Below are positions 28,639-39,686 of a stretch of 64,000 nt of DNA, one piece after another. The stretch spans positions 1 to 64,000 of the forward strand of contig NZ_SLYB01000003.1 of the NCBI RefSeq assembly GCF_004340985.1, in the 5' to 3' direction. Under the pieces are notes generated by a model that saw only the letters and a program-made list of their open reading frames with translations, did not search any database and had not been told where the DNA came from. Position 1 is the first letter of the stretch. Each line of letters starts with the position of its first letter. Position numbers and translations under genes: made by a program. This stretch comes from Cricetibacter osteomyelitidis. Lineage in GTDB: Bacteria > Pseudomonadota > Gammaproteobacteria > Enterobacterales > Pasteurellaceae.

Positions 28639-30171
28639 ATGCAAACTTTTTTAAAAAACTTTTTAGGCAAAAGTCCGAATTGGTACAAGCTGTCCATTCT
28701 GGCTTTTTTAATTATTAATCCAATCGTTTTTTTCTTTGTCAGTCCCTTTTGGGCGGGTTGGATGTTGGTGGCAGAATTTATCTTCACCTTGGCAATGGCA
28801 TTAAAATGTTATCCGTTACCGGCAGGGGGATTACTTGCCATTGAAGCCGTTATGATAGGGATGACGCATCCTGAACATGTAAAAGCGGAAATCATGGCCA
28901 ATTTTGAAGTGATTTTATTATTGATGTTCATGGTAGCAGGGATTTATTTTACTAAACAATTACTACTCTACGCTTTTACCAAACTCCTATTGAGTATTCG
29001 TTCTAAAATAGTTTTATCTCTGGCTTTCAGCTTAAGTGCCGCATTTTTATCGGCATTTTTAGATGCATTAACCGTTGTAGCGGTAATTATCAGTGTATGT
29101 ATGGGATTTTACGGTGTCTATCACAAAGTTGCTTCCGGCTATCATTTTGACGATTCGACGGATATTACAACCGATAATAAAATCACCAATCATCAAGAAA
29201 CTCTGGAAGAGTTCCGTGCATTCTTACGTAGTCTTATGATGCATGCAGGCGTAGGTACGGCATTGGGCGGTGTGATGACGATGGTTGGCGAACCGCAAAA
29301 CCTGATTATTGCCGAACAAGCGGCATGGAATTTTAAAGAATTTTTCTTACGTATGGTGCCGGTCACAATTCCGACATTGATTGCCGGTATTTTTGTTTGT
29401 ATCACCGTAGAAAAATTCAGATTATTTGGTTACGGAGCCAAATTACCGCGTAAAGTTTGGGCCGTACTCGCCTCTTTCGACCGGGCTCAAGAGAAAAAAC
29501 TTAACAAACAAGAGCGTTTAAAACTCTATACACAAGCCATTATTGTAGTTTGGTTAATTTTCGGCTTGGCGTTCCATTTAGCCTCCGTTGGCTTAATCGG
29601 CTTAACGATCATTATCTTTGCCACATCGCTTACCGGCGTAACCGATGAGCATAGTTTTGGTAAGTCATTCCAGGAATCGTTGCCGTTTACCGCACTCTTG
29701 GTGGTATTTTTCTCTATCGTAGCAGTAATTATCGATCAAAAATTATTTGCACCGATTATTAGCTATGTGTTAGCCGCCAGCGAAAGCACACAACTTGCAC
29801 TATTTTATATTTTTAACGGGATTTTATCCTCTATTTCCGACAATGTTTTTGTCGGTACAGTCTATATCAACGAAGCAAAAACCGCCTTTGAATCCGGTGT
29901 AATTTCTCACGAACAATTCGAATTGATTTCTGTGGCTATCAATACCGGTACAAATCTACCATCAGTGGCAACTCCAAACGGTCAAGCGGCGTTTTTATTC
30001 CTGTTGACTTCATCCTTAGCGCCACTTATTCGTCTATCTTACGGTAAAATGGTCTATATGGCTTTACCTTATACTATTGCACTATCAGTGGTCGGGTTAT
30101 TTGCCGTAGAATGTATCTTACCGCCGGCAATGCGTTGGTTAGAACATGTCGGCTTGTTGATTGCGGTTTAA
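28639..30171 (+). CDS. nhaB: Na+/H+ antiporter NhaB
   Basis: A 510-residue inner-membrane antiporter of about twelve TM helices that exports sodium in exchange for protons. Recognised by the NhaB N-terminus ([20 protein letters not shown]), the [21 protein letters not shown] segment and [20 protein letters not shown] near the C-terminus. It lies 19 bp upstream of dsbB and is likely co-transcribed with it. Confidence 0.96.
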   Translation: MQTFLKNFLGKSPNWYKLSILAFLIINPIVFFFVSPFWAGWMLVAEFIFTLAMALKCYPLPAGGLLAIEAVMIGMTHPEHVKAEIMANFEVILLLMFMVAGIYFTKQLLLYAFTKLLLSIRSKIVLSLAFSLSAAFLSAFLDALTVVAVIISVCMGFYGVYHKVASGYHFDDSTDITTDNKITNHQETLEEFRAFLRSLMMHAGVGTALGGVMTMVGEPQNLIIAEQAAWNFKEFFLRMVPVTIPTLIAGIFVCITVEKFRLFGYGAKLPRKVWAVLASFDRAQEKKLNKQERLKLYTQAIIVVWLIFGLAFHLASVGLIGLTIIIFATSLTGVTDEHSFGKSFQESLPFTALLVVFFSIVAVIIDQKLFAPIISYVLAASESTQLALFYIFNGILSSISDNVFVGTVYINEAKTAFESGVISHEQFELISVAINTGTNLPSVATPNGQAAFLFLLTSSLAPLIRLSYGKMVYMALPYTIALSVVGLFAVECILPPAMRWLEHVGLLIAV

Positions 30172-30190
30172 TATGAAGGAATAACAAATA

Positions 30191-30727
30191 ATGCTGAGTT
30201 TTTTTAAGACACTTTCATTACAACGCAAATACTGGCTTCTGTTGCTTATTTCAACTTTAGCTTTGGAAGCCACCGCACTTTATTTTCAGCATGGCATGGG
30301 ATTAAAGCCTTGCGTAATGTGTATTTACGAACGAGTGGCATTATTTGGAATTGCGTTTGCCGCTATTTTTGGCAGTCTTGCGCCCGGTTTGTTGATTATG
30401 CGTCTTATTGCCTTAGTAATCGGTCTGGGCAGTGCAATCAAAGGCTTAACGATCACATTAACGCATTTGGATTATCAAACCAATCCCGCACCGTGGAAAC
30501 AATGTTCTTTTTTTGCAGAATTCCCGGAAACCTTACCCTTGGATAAATGGTTACCGGCAGTGTTTAATCCGACCGGTAACTGTGCCGAAATTAGTTGGCA
30601 ATTCTTAGGCTTTACGATGGTGCAATGGTTGGTATTTATCTTTGCATTTTATGTAGTTTTACTTGCTTTGCTTTTAATCAGCCAAGTCAAACGCAGCAGA
30701 CCTTCTCAGCGTAATCTATTCCGTTAA
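30191..30727 (+). CDS. dsbB: disulfide bond formation protein DsbB
   Basis: A four-TM inner-membrane quinone reductase that reoxidises DsbA. Both periplasmic cysteine pairs are in place: C41/C44 (KPCVMCIYERV) and C105/C131 (WKQCSFF, TGNCAEISW). 178 residues. AAGGAATAA before the ATG. It is the last gene of the nhaB-dsbB pair, followed by a strong hairpin. It functions in the oxidising branch, opposite to DsbD at the left edge. Confidence 0.97.
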   Translation: MLSFFKTLSLQRKYWLLLLISTLALEATALYFQHGMGLKPCVMCIYERVALFGIAFAAIFGSLAPGLLIMRLIALVIGLGSAIKGLTITLTHLDYQTNPAPWKQCSFFAEFPETLPLDKWLPAVFNPTGNCAEISWQFLGFTMVQWLVFIFAFYVVLLALLLISQVKRSRPSQRNLFR

Positions 30728-30750
30728 AATTTTCTGAAAACTTACCGCAC

Positions 30751-30792
30751 TTTCCCTTTTAGTTAAGACTAAAAGGGAAATCTGCTTTTTTT
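30751..30792 (+). terminator. dsbB terminator
   Basis: TTTCCCTTTTAGT (30751-30763), loop TAAG, ACTAAAAGGGAAA (30768-30780), then TCTGCTTTTTTT. A 13-bp perfect stem preceded by a USS. Confidence 0.85.
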
Positions 30793-30805
30793 AAAGGTAA
30801 CAAAA

Positions 30806-31528
30806 ATGACAATTATCGGTCCTTATATTAATGCCGCCGCAATTATTATCGGCGGGTTAATCGGTGCGGCAATCGGCGGTCGCGTACCACAGCAATTACG
30901 CAGTAATCTTACTCTTGTGTTTGGGCTTTGTTCCATGGGTATGGGAATCACGATGGTGGCAAAAGTCGCCAGTATGCCAGCAATGATTCTATCGATTTTG
31001 TTGGGAACAATTGTCGGTGAAATTATTTTATTGGAAAACGGCATTAACAAAATTGCGGCAGCTACAAAAAACGTTATGGAAAAATTTGTACCGCCAACAT
31101 CCGACCAAGATTCCCATGAAGAATTTTTGCAAAAATTTGTAGCGTTAATGATTTTACTTTCCTTTAGCGGAACAGGCATTTTTGGTGCAATGAATGAAGG
31201 GATGACGGGTGATTCCAGCATTCTAATCATTAAATCTTTTTTAGATTTCTTCACTACGATTATTTTTGCCACTACATTAGGCTTCTCCGTATCCACTCTT
31301 TTCATACCGCAAACACTGGTGCAATTGATTTTAGCTTACTGTGCCGTGTTTATCATCCCCTACGCCACAGAAGCTATGCGGGCGGATTTTGCCGCAACGG
31401 GCGGACTATTGATGATCGCTACCGGCTTACGTATTTGCAATATTCAAATGTTCCGTGTTGCCAATATGCTGCCGGCACTCTTTATCTCAATGCCGATTTC
31501 GGCGGCTTGGCTGCATTTTTTCAGCTAA
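30806..31528 (+). CDS. DUF554 family membrane protein (YqgA/YdfK-like)
   Basis: A 240-residue polytopic protein with about seven hydrophobic segments. It opens with the DUF554 signature GPYINAAAIIIGGLIGAAIG, then GLCSMGMGI, and shows LLGTIVGEIILLENGI and FSGTGIFGAMNEGMTGDSSIL. The function is unknown; it resembles E. coli YqgA. AAAGGTAA precedes the ATG. A terminator sits before and after, so it is a single-gene unit. Confidence 0.85.
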   Translation: MTIIGPYINAAAIIIGGLIGAAIGGRVPQQLRSNLTLVFGLCSMGMGITMVAKVASMPAMILSILLGTIVGEIILLENGINKIAAATKNVMEKFVPPTSDQDSHEEFLQKFVALMILLSFSGTGIFGAMNEGMTGDSSILIIKSFLDFFTTIIFATTLGFSVSTLFIPQTLVQLILAYCAVFIIPYATEAMRADFAATGGLLMIATGLRICNIQMFRVANMLPALFISMPISAAWLHFFS

Positions 31529-31542
31529 AATTTTCAAAAAAA

Positions 31543-31585
31543 TAACCGCACTTTATTGCATCGTTTTATGAATAAAGTGCGGTTA
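31543..31585. terminator. bidirectional inverted-USS terminator
   Basis: TAACCGCACTTTATT (31543-31557) pairs with AATAAAGTGCGGTTA (31571-31585). It lies between the convergent DUF554 gene and narP, and serves both. Confidence 0.8.
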
Positions 31586-31607
31586 TAATTTTATCCTTTT
31601 TACTTAC

Positions 31608-32237
31608 TCAACTGCTTTTATGTTCCAAATACAGCACCGTTGCCGCTACACGGGAATGTACATTTAGTTTGCGTAACAGGTTACGGATATGCACTTTAAC
31701 GGTTTCTTCGGAAATAAACAATTGACCGGCAATTTGTTTATTGGATAATCCCGTCGCAATAAGTTGTAATACGCCCAATTCCCGCTCGGTCAACGCATTA
31801 AGCGGATTATGCATTGAATGGCGTTCCAATAAAAATCCTTTGATGGAATCACTCAAAATCACTTCCCCCTGAGCAATTTGCTTAATTTGAGAAAGCAATG
31901 TGTCCGGTTCGGTATCTTTCAGTAAATAACCGTCCGCCCCGGCATCGACCAACGCAAAAATATCCGATTTTGCATCCGATACCGTTAAGATTACAATTCG
32001 TGCATCCACATCTTCGTTACGTAATGCCTTCAATGTATCTAATCCTGACAGCCCTTTCATATTGAGATCTAAAATGATCAGATCCGGCGAAGTTTTTAAT
32101 GCCAAGGTAATACCTTCATTGCCATTACCGGCATCCCCTACCACTTGGAAACGATCTTCTAATTCGATTAGTTGTTTGATACCGCGACGCATCAACGGAT
32201 GATCATCAATCAATAGTACTTTGATTTTTTCATTCAT
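31608..32237 (-). CDS. narP: nitrate/nitrite response regulator NarP
   Basis: A 209-residue NarL/FixJ-type response regulator controlling anaerobic nitrate/nitrite respiration. Receiver domain with acidic pair D11/D12, phospho-acceptor D57 ([10 protein letters not shown]), T83 and K105-region (GYLLKDT). C-terminal LuxR-type helix-turn-helix ([20 protein letters not shown] then [20 protein letters not shown]). The sensor kinase gene (narQ) is not adjacent, as usual in this family. Confidence 0.93.
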   Translation of the reverse strand: MNEKIKVLLIDDHPLMRRGIKQLIELEDRFQVVGDAGNGNEGITLALKTSPDLIILDLNMKGLSGLDTLKALRNEDVDARIVILTVSDAKSDIFALVDAGADGYLLKDTEPDTLLSQIKQIAQGEVILSDSIKGFLLERHSMHNPLNALTERELGVLQLIATGLSNKQIAGQLFISEETVKVHIRNLLRKLNVHSRVAATVLYLEHKSS

Positions 32238-32334
32238 AAGATATACCGCTTTTTATATGACTCTATGTTGTTTATTATTCAAAAATATGTGTGGACTATT
32301 TTATACGGATTCACTGAAATGTAAATTAAATAAG

Positions 32335-34815
32335 TTATCTTTTCTGACTATACAACTCAACTTTTATTGAACCGTTTTCATTAATAAGTTGATAAAATTG
32401 CGGATAATTAAATTTATGAGCAACTTTACGATAAGCACCATCATCAACGCTGGATACCGTATAAATATGATTAATTTCTTTCACTTTTTCCATTTTACTG
32501 CCTTCGCAATGACGATAAATCTCTAAATGATTCATTTCGTCCAAAATATAGACATTAAAAGTATCATCATTATTGTCTTCGAAGAAAAACTGCATAAAAC
32601 CTTCGCTGGCAAAGCTGTTAATAACCGTCGGATATTTTTGAGAAATGCCCTTCACCGTATTCGTCGTAGTAAAACCACGATTATCCGCCAAATTCTCGCT
32701 GTTTTTCGACCGCTCTCCAATGATTTCCTGCAAATTGATGCCCCGCTCGGCAAAAAAAAGTTGCCAGGTTTTCCCCGCCACACGCAAATTGCGAACGGTC
32801 GGCGAATGCTCATTATTATTTCGATTCAATATTTTCTGCACTAATTCGCTGACAGCCGCCTTCAAGGTCAGCCCGTAACGGTGGCTGTAACAAAAAATAT
32901 TCAAGCCAGCGGTCTGCAAACTATTGCTGAACGTTTTGTGCGACAACATTTTGAGTGCCTGTAAAATAGCATTCGAACCGGAAAAATGATGCGTATGCAC
33001 CTCGTTCCAAGAATTACGAAAAATAAGATCGATACTGCCCAATAAACTTTGTTGTTCCGGACCGAAGCTAAATAAATCGCTTGCTTGAAGTTCCATGCGG
33101 GGTTCGCCCACTAAACGTCGAGTCGGGTCATCGGTTAAATTCACACCAATCATGACATGACGAATTTCATAAGAACGCTGTAAATCTTCATTTTGTGCAG
33201 GAAGTGTATCTTTTGCTAACGACAAACGTAAATCCGTGAAAAATTGCCGTAATGCCGCCAAAGTCACTGTTGAGCTGGAAATATGTAATTGCGTCTTTAC
33301 CGTAAACAATCCGTTAAAATAAGCATATGCTACTAAATAGCTGAGATTTCGATGATATTTCACATAACGTAAATTAGAAAACGCATTGACAAACGGAGCC
33401 TGATTAATTAAATACCAACCCGGTTGATGCACGCTACTGTTTTCCACTTGCACAAAAGTCAAATGCTTTTCCGACAAATTATGTGACATTTGTAAATTGA
33501 ATAAATTAATTTTATTCGGTAATTCTTCAAAAGCGGTATAAAGTTTACGGGTCAAAATATAAATATCTTGCGGCATAATACTGGCATCAACATGATATTT
33601 CCGACCGAAATTCACTAAATTCCGATAGCTGAGCATCAGCATACTCATTAGCATTTCGTAACTTTTTTTCACCCGTTTGATTTTCCAAAACGGACGGTTA
33701 TTTAAATCGTCGATCTTTTTTTGCGGCCACTGCCAATCTTTAATTAAACGTTGTAAAAAACAAATACGCCAATTATTTTTTTGATCAAAATGCACAATAT
33801 CTTCACTGGCTTTTAAATAGAAACAACGACGGACAAAATCCAAACGCTGCGTGTCACCAAGTGCGGTCAAATATTCCGTCACTTTATCTAACATTGCGAT
33901 ATAAGGATCAAAACCTTCCACCGCTTCGCCTTGTAATAAACGACGTTTGAAATCTAATGCGATCAGTTGCGTATTCGGATATTCCTGCGAATAAACTTCC
34001 AATAAAAGAATTTTCAGTGCAGATTTATAAGGTGCGGCAATACTTTTATTTAATAACCACAATATCGCACCAAAATATTCATTGGCCGATAATCGCCCTA
34101 AGCCGCCAAAATCCACCCATTCGCTTAAGTCAACTTTACCCTCTTCTACTAATCGCTTAACTTGATTTTCATATTCGTGCTCATTTTCCGTATACACGTG
34201 CAACCATAACAACGGTTTTCCGGCTAATCGAATACTGGAACGATAAAATTCTTCCAATAACAGCATATATTGACTTGAACCGCAATTCTCACCGCATAAT
34301 TCATCGATACGATGTTTATGCTTGAAACTTTGTTGATCCATCAAGAAAATATTAATATCAATTTGATATGTCTTTGCCCATTCCTGCAATAATAAAGTTT
34401 TTTGTTCCAATAACCGAAGATCATTCGAATCCAAATCCTGAATATGACAGAGCCAAATATCCAAATCTGAAGAAGAGGTTTGCGTAATCGACGAAATACT
34501 GCCCATTACATACAGCGCATCAATGGTATAATCCGCGCGGGTATTAAATTCTTTTACGGTATCTTCGAATCGACTTTTGGCGACCGAAACGGATAAAAAC
34601 TGTTTTTGATAATCGGATAAAGTGAAGCCGGCAATACCTTGAGGTGCATTAGGCAAATAGCCCGGCAGTGCCGGGTGATTGGCGTGTAATAATAGGCTGA
34701 TCAATTGGAATACATGACGAAAGGCATAGGAAGAATCGGATAACGCTTGATTAAAACGTACCTTATCCAATTCCTGCACATACTTTTTCGCTGCTTCCAA
34801 ATTAAAGTACATCAA
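32335..34815 (-). CDS. cyaA: class I adenylate cyclase
   Basis: Makes cAMP from ATP, feeding CRP control and competence in Pasteurellaceae. 826 residues. The N-terminal catalytic half carries the nucleotidyltransferase motif YVMGSISSITQTSSSDLDIW (G-S...D-D metal residues), and the C-terminal half is the glucose-sensing regulatory domain, ending in HKFNYPQFYQLINENGSIKV. It is divergent from hemC, as in E. coli. Targets in this window include the CRP sites near manX and the sugar island. Confidence 0.97.
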   Translation of the reverse strand: MMYFNLEAAKKYVQELDKVRFNQALSDSSYAFRHVFQLISLLLHANHPALPGYLPNAPQGIAGFTLSDYQKQFLSVSVAKSRFEDTVKEFNTRADYTIDALYVMGSISSITQTSSSDLDIWLCHIQDLDSNDLRLLEQKTLLLQEWAKTYQIDINIFLMDQQSFKHKHRIDELCGENCGSSQYMLLLEEFYRSSIRLAGKPLLWLHVYTENEHEYENQVKRLVEEGKVDLSEWVDFGGLGRLSANEYFGAILWLLNKSIAAPYKSALKILLLEVYSQEYPNTQLIALDFKRRLLQGEAVEGFDPYIAMLDKVTEYLTALGDTQRLDFVRRCFYLKASEDIVHFDQKNNWRICFLQRLIKDWQWPQKKIDDLNNRPFWKIKRVKKSYEMLMSMLMLSYRNLVNFGRKYHVDASIMPQDIYILTRKLYTAFEELPNKINLFNLQMSHNLSEKHLTFVQVENSSVHQPGWYLINQAPFVNAFSNLRYVKYHRNLSYLVAYAYFNGLFTVKTQLHISSSTVTLAALRQFFTDLRLSLAKDTLPAQNEDLQRSYEIRHVMIGVNLTDDPTRRLVGEPRMELQASDLFSFGPEQQSLLGSIDLIFRNSWNEVHTHHFSGSNAILQALKMLSHKTFSNSLQTAGLNIFCYSHRYGLTLKAAVSELVQKILNRNNNEHSPTVRNLRVAGKTWQLFFAERGINLQEIIGERSKNSENLADNRGFTTTNTVKGISQKYPTVINSFASEGFMQFFFEDNNDDTFNVYILDEMNHLEIYRHCEGSKMEKVKEINHIYTVSSVDDGAYRKVAHKFNYPQFYQLINENGSIKVELYSQKR

Positions 34816-34984
34816 ACACCAATCCTTTCCCCATCAAGCGTTATACTAAAAATCGGGAGATAAAATAAAATTTTTTGAACTCTACCACTTTTTAATGATT
34901 AGATCAAAGACTTAAATTATCACTGACTTTTCACCACAACAATGGTAGGATATAACACAATGAATTAGTTATATAATCACAATT

Positions 34985-35917
34985 ATGAAAGAAAAAAATA
35001 AATTAAAAATTGCCACTCGCCAAAGTCCGCTGGCATTATGGCAGGCAAATTTTGTGAAGGGCGAATTAGAACAACGCTATCCCGATTTAACGGTGGAATT
35101 AGTGCCGATGGTAACAAAAGGTGATGTGATTTTAGATTCACCGTTAGCCAAAATCGGTGGTAAAGGTTTATTTGTTAAAGAACTGGAAAATGCACTGTTA
35201 GACGGACGGGCGGATATTGCCGTTCACTCCATGAAAGATGTACCGATGACGTTTCCTGAAGGATTGGATTTAGCCGTTATCTGTCAACGTGAAGATCCGC
35301 GTGACTCATTTGTTTCCAATACTTACCGCACTTTAACGGAACTACCGCAAAGTGCAACCGTCGGCACATCAAGTTTACGTCGTCAATGTCAATTAAAAGC
35401 GTTACGTCCCGATCTCAATATTCAATCTTTACGCGGTAATGTCGGTACCCGATTGAGCAAATTGGATAACGGCGATTACGATGCCATCATTCTGGCTTCT
35501 GCCGGATTAATCCGCTTAGGATTGGCAGAACGTATCGCGTCTTTTATCGAAATGGAAACCTCGCTGCCTGCGGCAGGACAAGGTGCAGTAGGAATTGAAT
35601 GCCGCACGGATGATATAGAAACCAAAACATTGCTTGCACCTTTGGTTCACCAAGCCACAACTTATTGTGTATTAGCCGAGCGGGCTATGAATAACCATTT
35701 ACAGGGCGGTTGTCAAGTACCTATCGGCGGTTTTGCCACATTACAAAACAATGAACTTTATTTACGTGCCTTAGTGGGAGCAGATGACGGTTCGGTAATT
35801 TTACGGGCCGAGGGCAAAAGTGCGGTCGAAAATGCTGAAGTTTTAGGCATTCAAGTTGCCCAATCCCTGCTGAAACAAGGTGCGGATAAACTGTTAAGTA
35901 AATTGCAGCAAGCTTAA
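34985..35917 (+). CDS. hemC: porphobilinogen deaminase
   Basis: Assembles four porphobilinogen units into hydroxymethylbilane in haem synthesis. 310 residues. Motifs: [34 protein letters not shown]-type segment with [24 protein letters not shown], and the dipyrromethane cofactor cysteine in QGGCQVPIG. The ATG lacks a clear ribosome site, and a TATAAT at 34972-34977 lies very close upstream. First gene of hemCDXY. Confidence 0.98.
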   Translation: MKEKNKLKIATRQSPLALWQANFVKGELEQRYPDLTVELVPMVTKGDVILDSPLAKIGGKGLFVKELENALLDGRADIAVHSMKDVPMTFPEGLDLAVICQREDPRDSFVSNTYRTLTELPQSATVGTSSLRRQCQLKALRPDLNIQSLRGNVGTRLSKLDNGDYDAIILASAGLIRLGLAERIASFIEMETSLPAAGQGAVGIECRTDDIETKTLLAPLVHQATTYCVLAERAMNNHLQGGCQVPIGGFATLQNNELYLRALVGADDGSVILRAEGKSAVENAEVLGIQVAQSLLKQGADKLLSKLQQA

Positions 35918-35933
35918 ATCAAGCGGACTACAC

Positions 35934-36695
35934 ATGGGAATTTTAATTACCAGACCGAACGAAGCCGGCATCACACTCACCGAACAATTAAATAAAGTCG
36001 GCATTACCGCATTGCATTTTCCGTTGTTGACGGTTTCCGGCGGTCGAGAATTAAATACGTTGCCGAATAAAATCAATCAGCTTAAAGCCGGTGATTATGT
36101 GATGGCCGTATCTAAAAATGCTGTTTTTTACGCTAATAAAACGCTCAAAGACGTAGGATTCCATTGGCGGAAAGATTTACATTATTTTACCGTAGGTAAA
36201 GGAACCGCTGCCACATTTTCCGCGGCAACCGAGTTGCCTACGCATTACCCGAACCGACAAGAAAACAGCGAAGGTTTATTGGCATTAGAAAAGATGCAAT
36301 CGGAGCATGTTGAAAATAAAACCGTGCTTATTTTACGCGGTAACGGCGGTCGCGAACTATATCAACAAGAAATGCAACAACGCGGTGCAAAAATAGAAAT
36401 TATTGAATGTTATCAACGTTTAGCAGTAATATATGAAAATAATTCGGAACAGGTAAGTTTATTGCAACGTTCCGGTATTAATAATATTTTAATCACAAAT
36501 GCAGAAAGTTTGACTTATCTTATGGATTTTGTGCCGGAAAGCGAACATAATTGGTTAAAGAATTGTCAGCTTATCACAATTAGCCAACGTATTGCCGATA
36601 TGGCGAAAATGTTCGGTTGGCAAAAAATCGTTATTTCGCCAAAAGCTGATAACAGCAGTTTAGTTCAAACGATTTTAGCGAATCAACCTATTTAA
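35934..36695 (+). CDS. hemD: uroporphyrinogen-III synthase
   Basis: Cyclises hydroxymethylbilane with inversion of ring D. 253 residues with the family's low conservation but typical ITRPNEAG start, FPLLTVSGG, AVSKNAVFYANK, LILRGNGGRELYQQEM and a C-terminal FVPESEHNWLKN-type region followed by ITISQRIADMA. It starts 16 bp after hemC and ends just before hemX, fitting the hemCDXY operon. Confidence 0.95.
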   Translation: MGILITRPNEAGITLTEQLNKVGITALHFPLLTVSGGRELNTLPNKINQLKAGDYVMAVSKNAVFYANKTLKDVGFHWRKDLHYFTVGKGTAATFSAATELPTHYPNRQENSEGLLALEKMQSEHVENKTVLILRGNGGRELYQQEMQQRGAKIEIIECYQRLAVIYENNSEQVSLLQRSGINNILITNAESLTYLMDFVPESEHNWLKNCQLITISQRIADMAKMFGWQKIVISPKADNSSLVQTILANQPI

Positions 36696-36719
36696 AAATT
36701 GAACACGATGGGGAACTCT

Positions 36720-38135
36720 ATGGCAAGACAAAAACGCACATTTTCAGAAACTGAAAACAATGAAAATGTTACCACTGTAGATCAACAAGAAACGGAACAA
36801 ACGACAGACCCTCAAACATCCGAAATACCGGATGAAATGGAGAAAACCGTTAAAGTCGAAACTGAAACTACCGATAAAAAATCAACCGCTAACAAAGAAC
36901 CACAACAAGTTATTGTTAAAAAAGGCGGGGCAGGTTTAGCATTTTTGGCATTATTAGTGGCTCTGGGGGTCGGTGGAGCCGGCTATTATTTCGGCCAACA
37001 ACAACTTGACGAAATTCAGCAAAAACTAACCGCACTTCAGAATGTATCGGCAACCGCCAGCGAAAGCGGCCAAATTGCAATTGAAATGCCAAACTTTGAT
37101 CAAGAGCGAGCTCAAATCGAGCAATTAGCCAAAGATTATCAAGCCGCACAAAAACAAATCGGATTATTGGAACAGGATTTGGCCAGCAAAACTTCCGATG
37201 TCAATAACTTGCAAGCTCAAATCAATAAGCTGAATGCAAATACTAAAACGGATTCTAACGACTGGTTGCTTTCCGAAGCCGATTTCTTATTAAACAATGC
37301 ATTACGCAAATTAGTTTTGGATAATGATATTGATACCACCATTTCTTTATTGAAATTGGCGGATGAAACATTAGAAAAAACCGGTAACGCAAAAGTCGCC
37401 GCCGTACGTACAGCCATCAACAATGACTTAAAACACTTATTGGCGGTAAATAATGTAGATCAAAACGCGATTATGCAACATTTATCCCAACTGGCAAACA
37501 GCTTGGATGAACTCACCGTATTGAATGTAAATTTTGAAGAGCAGGCACAAAATGACACGCCGACCGATTCACTGGAAGATTGGCAAGCTAACGTAGAAAA
37601 AAGTGCAACGTCATTCTTAAACCACTTTATTCGCGTCACTCCGCGCGGCGAAGCAGCCGATAAAGGTTTACTTGCACCAAATCAAGATATTTACTTACGT
37701 GAAAATATCCGCCTGCGTTTACAAATCGCTATTCTCGCAGTGCCGCGTCAACAAGACGATTTATATAAACAATCTTTAGAAGCCGTTTCTTCTTGGATCC
37801 GCAGTTATTTCGATACTAATTCGACCGAAACACAAAATTTCTTAAAATCAGTGGATGAATTATTAGATCAATCCATTTATGTCGATGCACCGGATCAACT
37901 CACCAGCCTAAACGCATTGGATTCTCTGCTTAATCGCCAAACCGTTGAAATGAAAAAAGTAGAAATCAACGTAGATAAAGGTTTAACGGAAGCTACCGAA
38001 GCAAAACAGGAAGAAGTGAACCCCAAAGTAATAAAACCGGAAGCCGCTGCCGAAAAAAGTGCGGTAGAAAATAAAGAAAATTCCGAACCTTCGGCTGAAC
38101 CGAACGTTGAACAACTGCAAGAACCGCAACAATAA
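36720..38135 (+). CDS. hemX: HemX-like membrane protein of the hem operon
   Basis: About 471 residues from ATG 36720, chosen because GGGGA lies six bases upstream; in-frame TTG 36699 and ATG 36708 are alternatives. An acidic, Gln/Thr-rich cytoplasmic N-terminus precedes one TM helix (GLAFLALLVALGVGGAGYYF), then a periplasmic coiled-coil (QIEQLAKDYQAAQKQIGLLE) and helical domain. The role is unsettled; it was once called a uroporphyrinogen methylase, but no methyltransferase motif is visible. It is co-transcribed with hemCDY. Confidence 0.92.
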   Translation: MARQKRTFSETENNENVTTVDQQETEQTTDPQTSEIPDEMEKTVKVETETTDKKSTANKEPQQVIVKKGGAGLAFLALLVALGVGGAGYYFGQQQLDEIQQKLTALQNVSATASESGQIAIEMPNFDQERAQIEQLAKDYQAAQKQIGLLEQDLASKTSDVNNLQAQINKLNANTKTDSNDWLLSEADFLLNNALRKLVLDNDIDTTISLLKLADETLEKTGNAKVAAVRTAINNDLKHLLAVNNVDQNAIMQHLSQLANSLDELTVLNVNFEEQAQNDTPTDSLEDWQANVEKSATSFLNHFIRVTPRGEAADKGLLAPNQDIYLRENIRLRLQIAILAVPRQQDDLYKQSLEAVSSWIRSYFDTNSTETQNFLKSVDELLDQSIYVDAPDQLTSLNALDSLLNRQTVEMKKVEINVDKGLTEATEAKQEEVNPKVIKPEAAAEKSAVENKENSEPSAEPNVEQLQEPQQ

Positions 38136-38149
38136 GGGAGAAATAGAAT

Positions 38150-39454
38150 ATGTTAAGAGTGCTATTCTTAATGCTCGTCTTATTGGCAGGGCTGATTGGT
38201 GGACCATATTTAGCGGGTAAACAAGGCTATGTATTGATCCAAACGGAATCCTACAACATTGAACTCAGCATCACAACCTTAGTGATATTCTTCGTGCTGG
38301 CTATGGCAATCGTCTATTTCTTAGAATGGATCGTCAGCCGTTTTTTCCGTTTAAGCAATAATACCTACTCATGGTTCTCTCGCCGTAAACAGAAGAAAGC
38401 CCAAAAACAAACCCTCGAAGGCTTAATGCGAATGGATATGGGCGACTACTCCAAAGCAGAAAAACTAATCGGTAAAAATGCCAAACATTCCGATGAACCG
38501 ATTTTGAACTTTATCAAAGCTGCCGAAGCAGCCCAACAAAAAGGTGATGAATTTACCGCAAATAAATATTTAATTGAAGCCACCGAACTTGCCGGTAGCG
38601 ACAATTTATTATTAGAAATTGCCCGTACCCGTATTTTATTGCAACAACATAAATTACCGGCGGCACGCAGTTCTATCGACAGCTTATTAATTCTTGCTCC
38701 GAATAATCAAGAAGTGCTTAAACTGGCGGTAGATATTTATTCCAAATCCAAAGCCTATCAAACCCTTGACGGTATATTGGAAAAAGTCGAACGTAGCGGC
38801 TTATATTCACAAACCGATTTTGTCGCCCTAAAACATCTGGTGGAAAACGGTATTTTAGATGAATTACTAAACGAAGAAGGACAAGACGGATTATTAGCCT
38901 GGTGGAAAGCACAACCACGCAAACGCCACAATGATGCCTTTGTACGTATCGGTTTAATTCAGCGTTTGATCGAATGTAACGATCATGAAACCGCCTCTGA
39001 ATTAACCGAAGAAACGCTAAAAAAATTAACGGATCATCAAACTTCCGAATTAAAAGCGTTATTCGCCCAGATTATCCGATTACAGCCTTCTGACAGTTAT
39101 AAATTAATCAAGCTACTAGGAAAACGGGAAAAATCGATTCCTAAAGAATTACAACATGATCTACATCGTGCCTTGGGTTATCTTTATGCACGTGACAATC
39201 AATTTGAAAAAGCCCGTCCATTCTTCCAAACCTTGCTTGAACAAGAACGCATAGCACATGGTGATGCAACAATGGCCGCTTACATTTTTGAACAACTTGG
39301 CGATAAAGTCGCCGCACAACAAATCCGCGAACGCGATTTGCAAGAAGTCATGGCAACATTACCAACAAACAATGTTTCATCTGCGCTTGAATCGGAATCA
39401 ATAGATAATGCTGAAATCATCGCAATAGAAAATAAAGCGGAAAAGCAAAACTAA
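38150..39454 (+). CDS. hemY: HemY, TPR-containing membrane protein
   Basis: 434 residues. Two N-terminal TM helices ([19 protein letters not shown] and [20 protein letters not shown]) and a cytoplasmic or periplasmic TPR-rich remainder, the HemY_N plus TPR pattern. It is required for normal haem synthesis in E. coli, but its biochemical role is unclear. It is not the B. subtilis HemY oxidase. It ends the hemCDXY operon at a hairpin. Confidence 0.95.
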   Translation: MLRVLFLMLVLLAGLIGGPYLAGKQGYVLIQTESYNIELSITTLVIFFVLAMAIVYFLEWIVSRFFRLSNNTYSWFSRRKQKKAQKQTLEGLMRMDMGDYSKAEKLIGKNAKHSDEPILNFIKAAEAAQQKGDEFTANKYLIEATELAGSDNLLLEIARTRILLQQHKLPAARSSIDSLLILAPNNQEVLKLAVDIYSKSKAYQTLDGILEKVERSGLYSQTDFVALKHLVENGILDELLNEEGQDGLLAWWKAQPRKRHNDAFVRIGLIQRLIECNDHETASELTEETLKKLTDHQTSELKALFAQIIRLQPSDSYKLIKLLGKREKSIPKELQHDLHRALGYLYARDNQFEKARPFFQTLLEQERIAHGDATMAAYIFEQLGDKVAAQQIRERDLQEVMATLPTNNVSSALESESIDNAEIIAIENKAEKQN

Positions 39455-39483
39455 AAACCCAACTTAATTAACCTCACATAAAG

Positions 39484-39521
39484 AAAATGGCTATGAACGA
39501 AAGTTCATAGCCATTTTTGTT
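39484..39521 (+). terminator. hemY terminator, left copy of a duplicated hairpin
   Basis: AAAATGGCTATGAAC (39484-39498) pairs with GTTCATAGCCATTTT (39503-39517), then TGTTTG. Nearly the same hairpin occurs at 46034-46066 on the far side of the sugar island; the two share the 14-base arms AAAATGGCTATGAA and TTCATAGCCATTTT. Confidence 0.85.
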
Positions 39522-39577
39522 TGTATCAGAAGATTATATTTTTCTAATCATAATTTCATTTCATAGCCTAGTTAAAA

Positions 39578-39593
39578 TGTTAACTAGATCACA
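39578..39593. promoter_or_regulatory. CRP-like site before the sugar island operon
   Basis: TGTTA-ACTAGA-TCACA has one mismatch from the CRP key bases. A TATAAT -10 box lies at 39632-39637 without a good -35, so the site centre would be about 58 bp upstream of the start of transcription, close to the class I activator position (-61.5). An inverted TTTACT/AGTAAA (39620-39645) straddles the -10 and could be the RpiR operator. Confidence 0.45.
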
Positions 39594-39686
39594 AAATAAT
39601 AAAAAAACACAAAAACAACTTTACTATTTTTTATAATTCAGTAAAGTAATTTACAAATTAGCTAACTATTGTTAAGGAAATATAAA

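Noticed and set aside
34972-34985. Leaderless hemC transcript from TATAAT at 34972.
   Set aside because: No acceptable -35 at 16-18 bp spacing, and a further -10-like TATAAC lies at 34951, so the start of transcription is unclear.
36699-38135. HemX as uroporphyrin-III C-methyltransferase.
   Set aside because: No SAM-methyltransferase motifs; one TM helix plus coiled coil. The old label is probably wrong.
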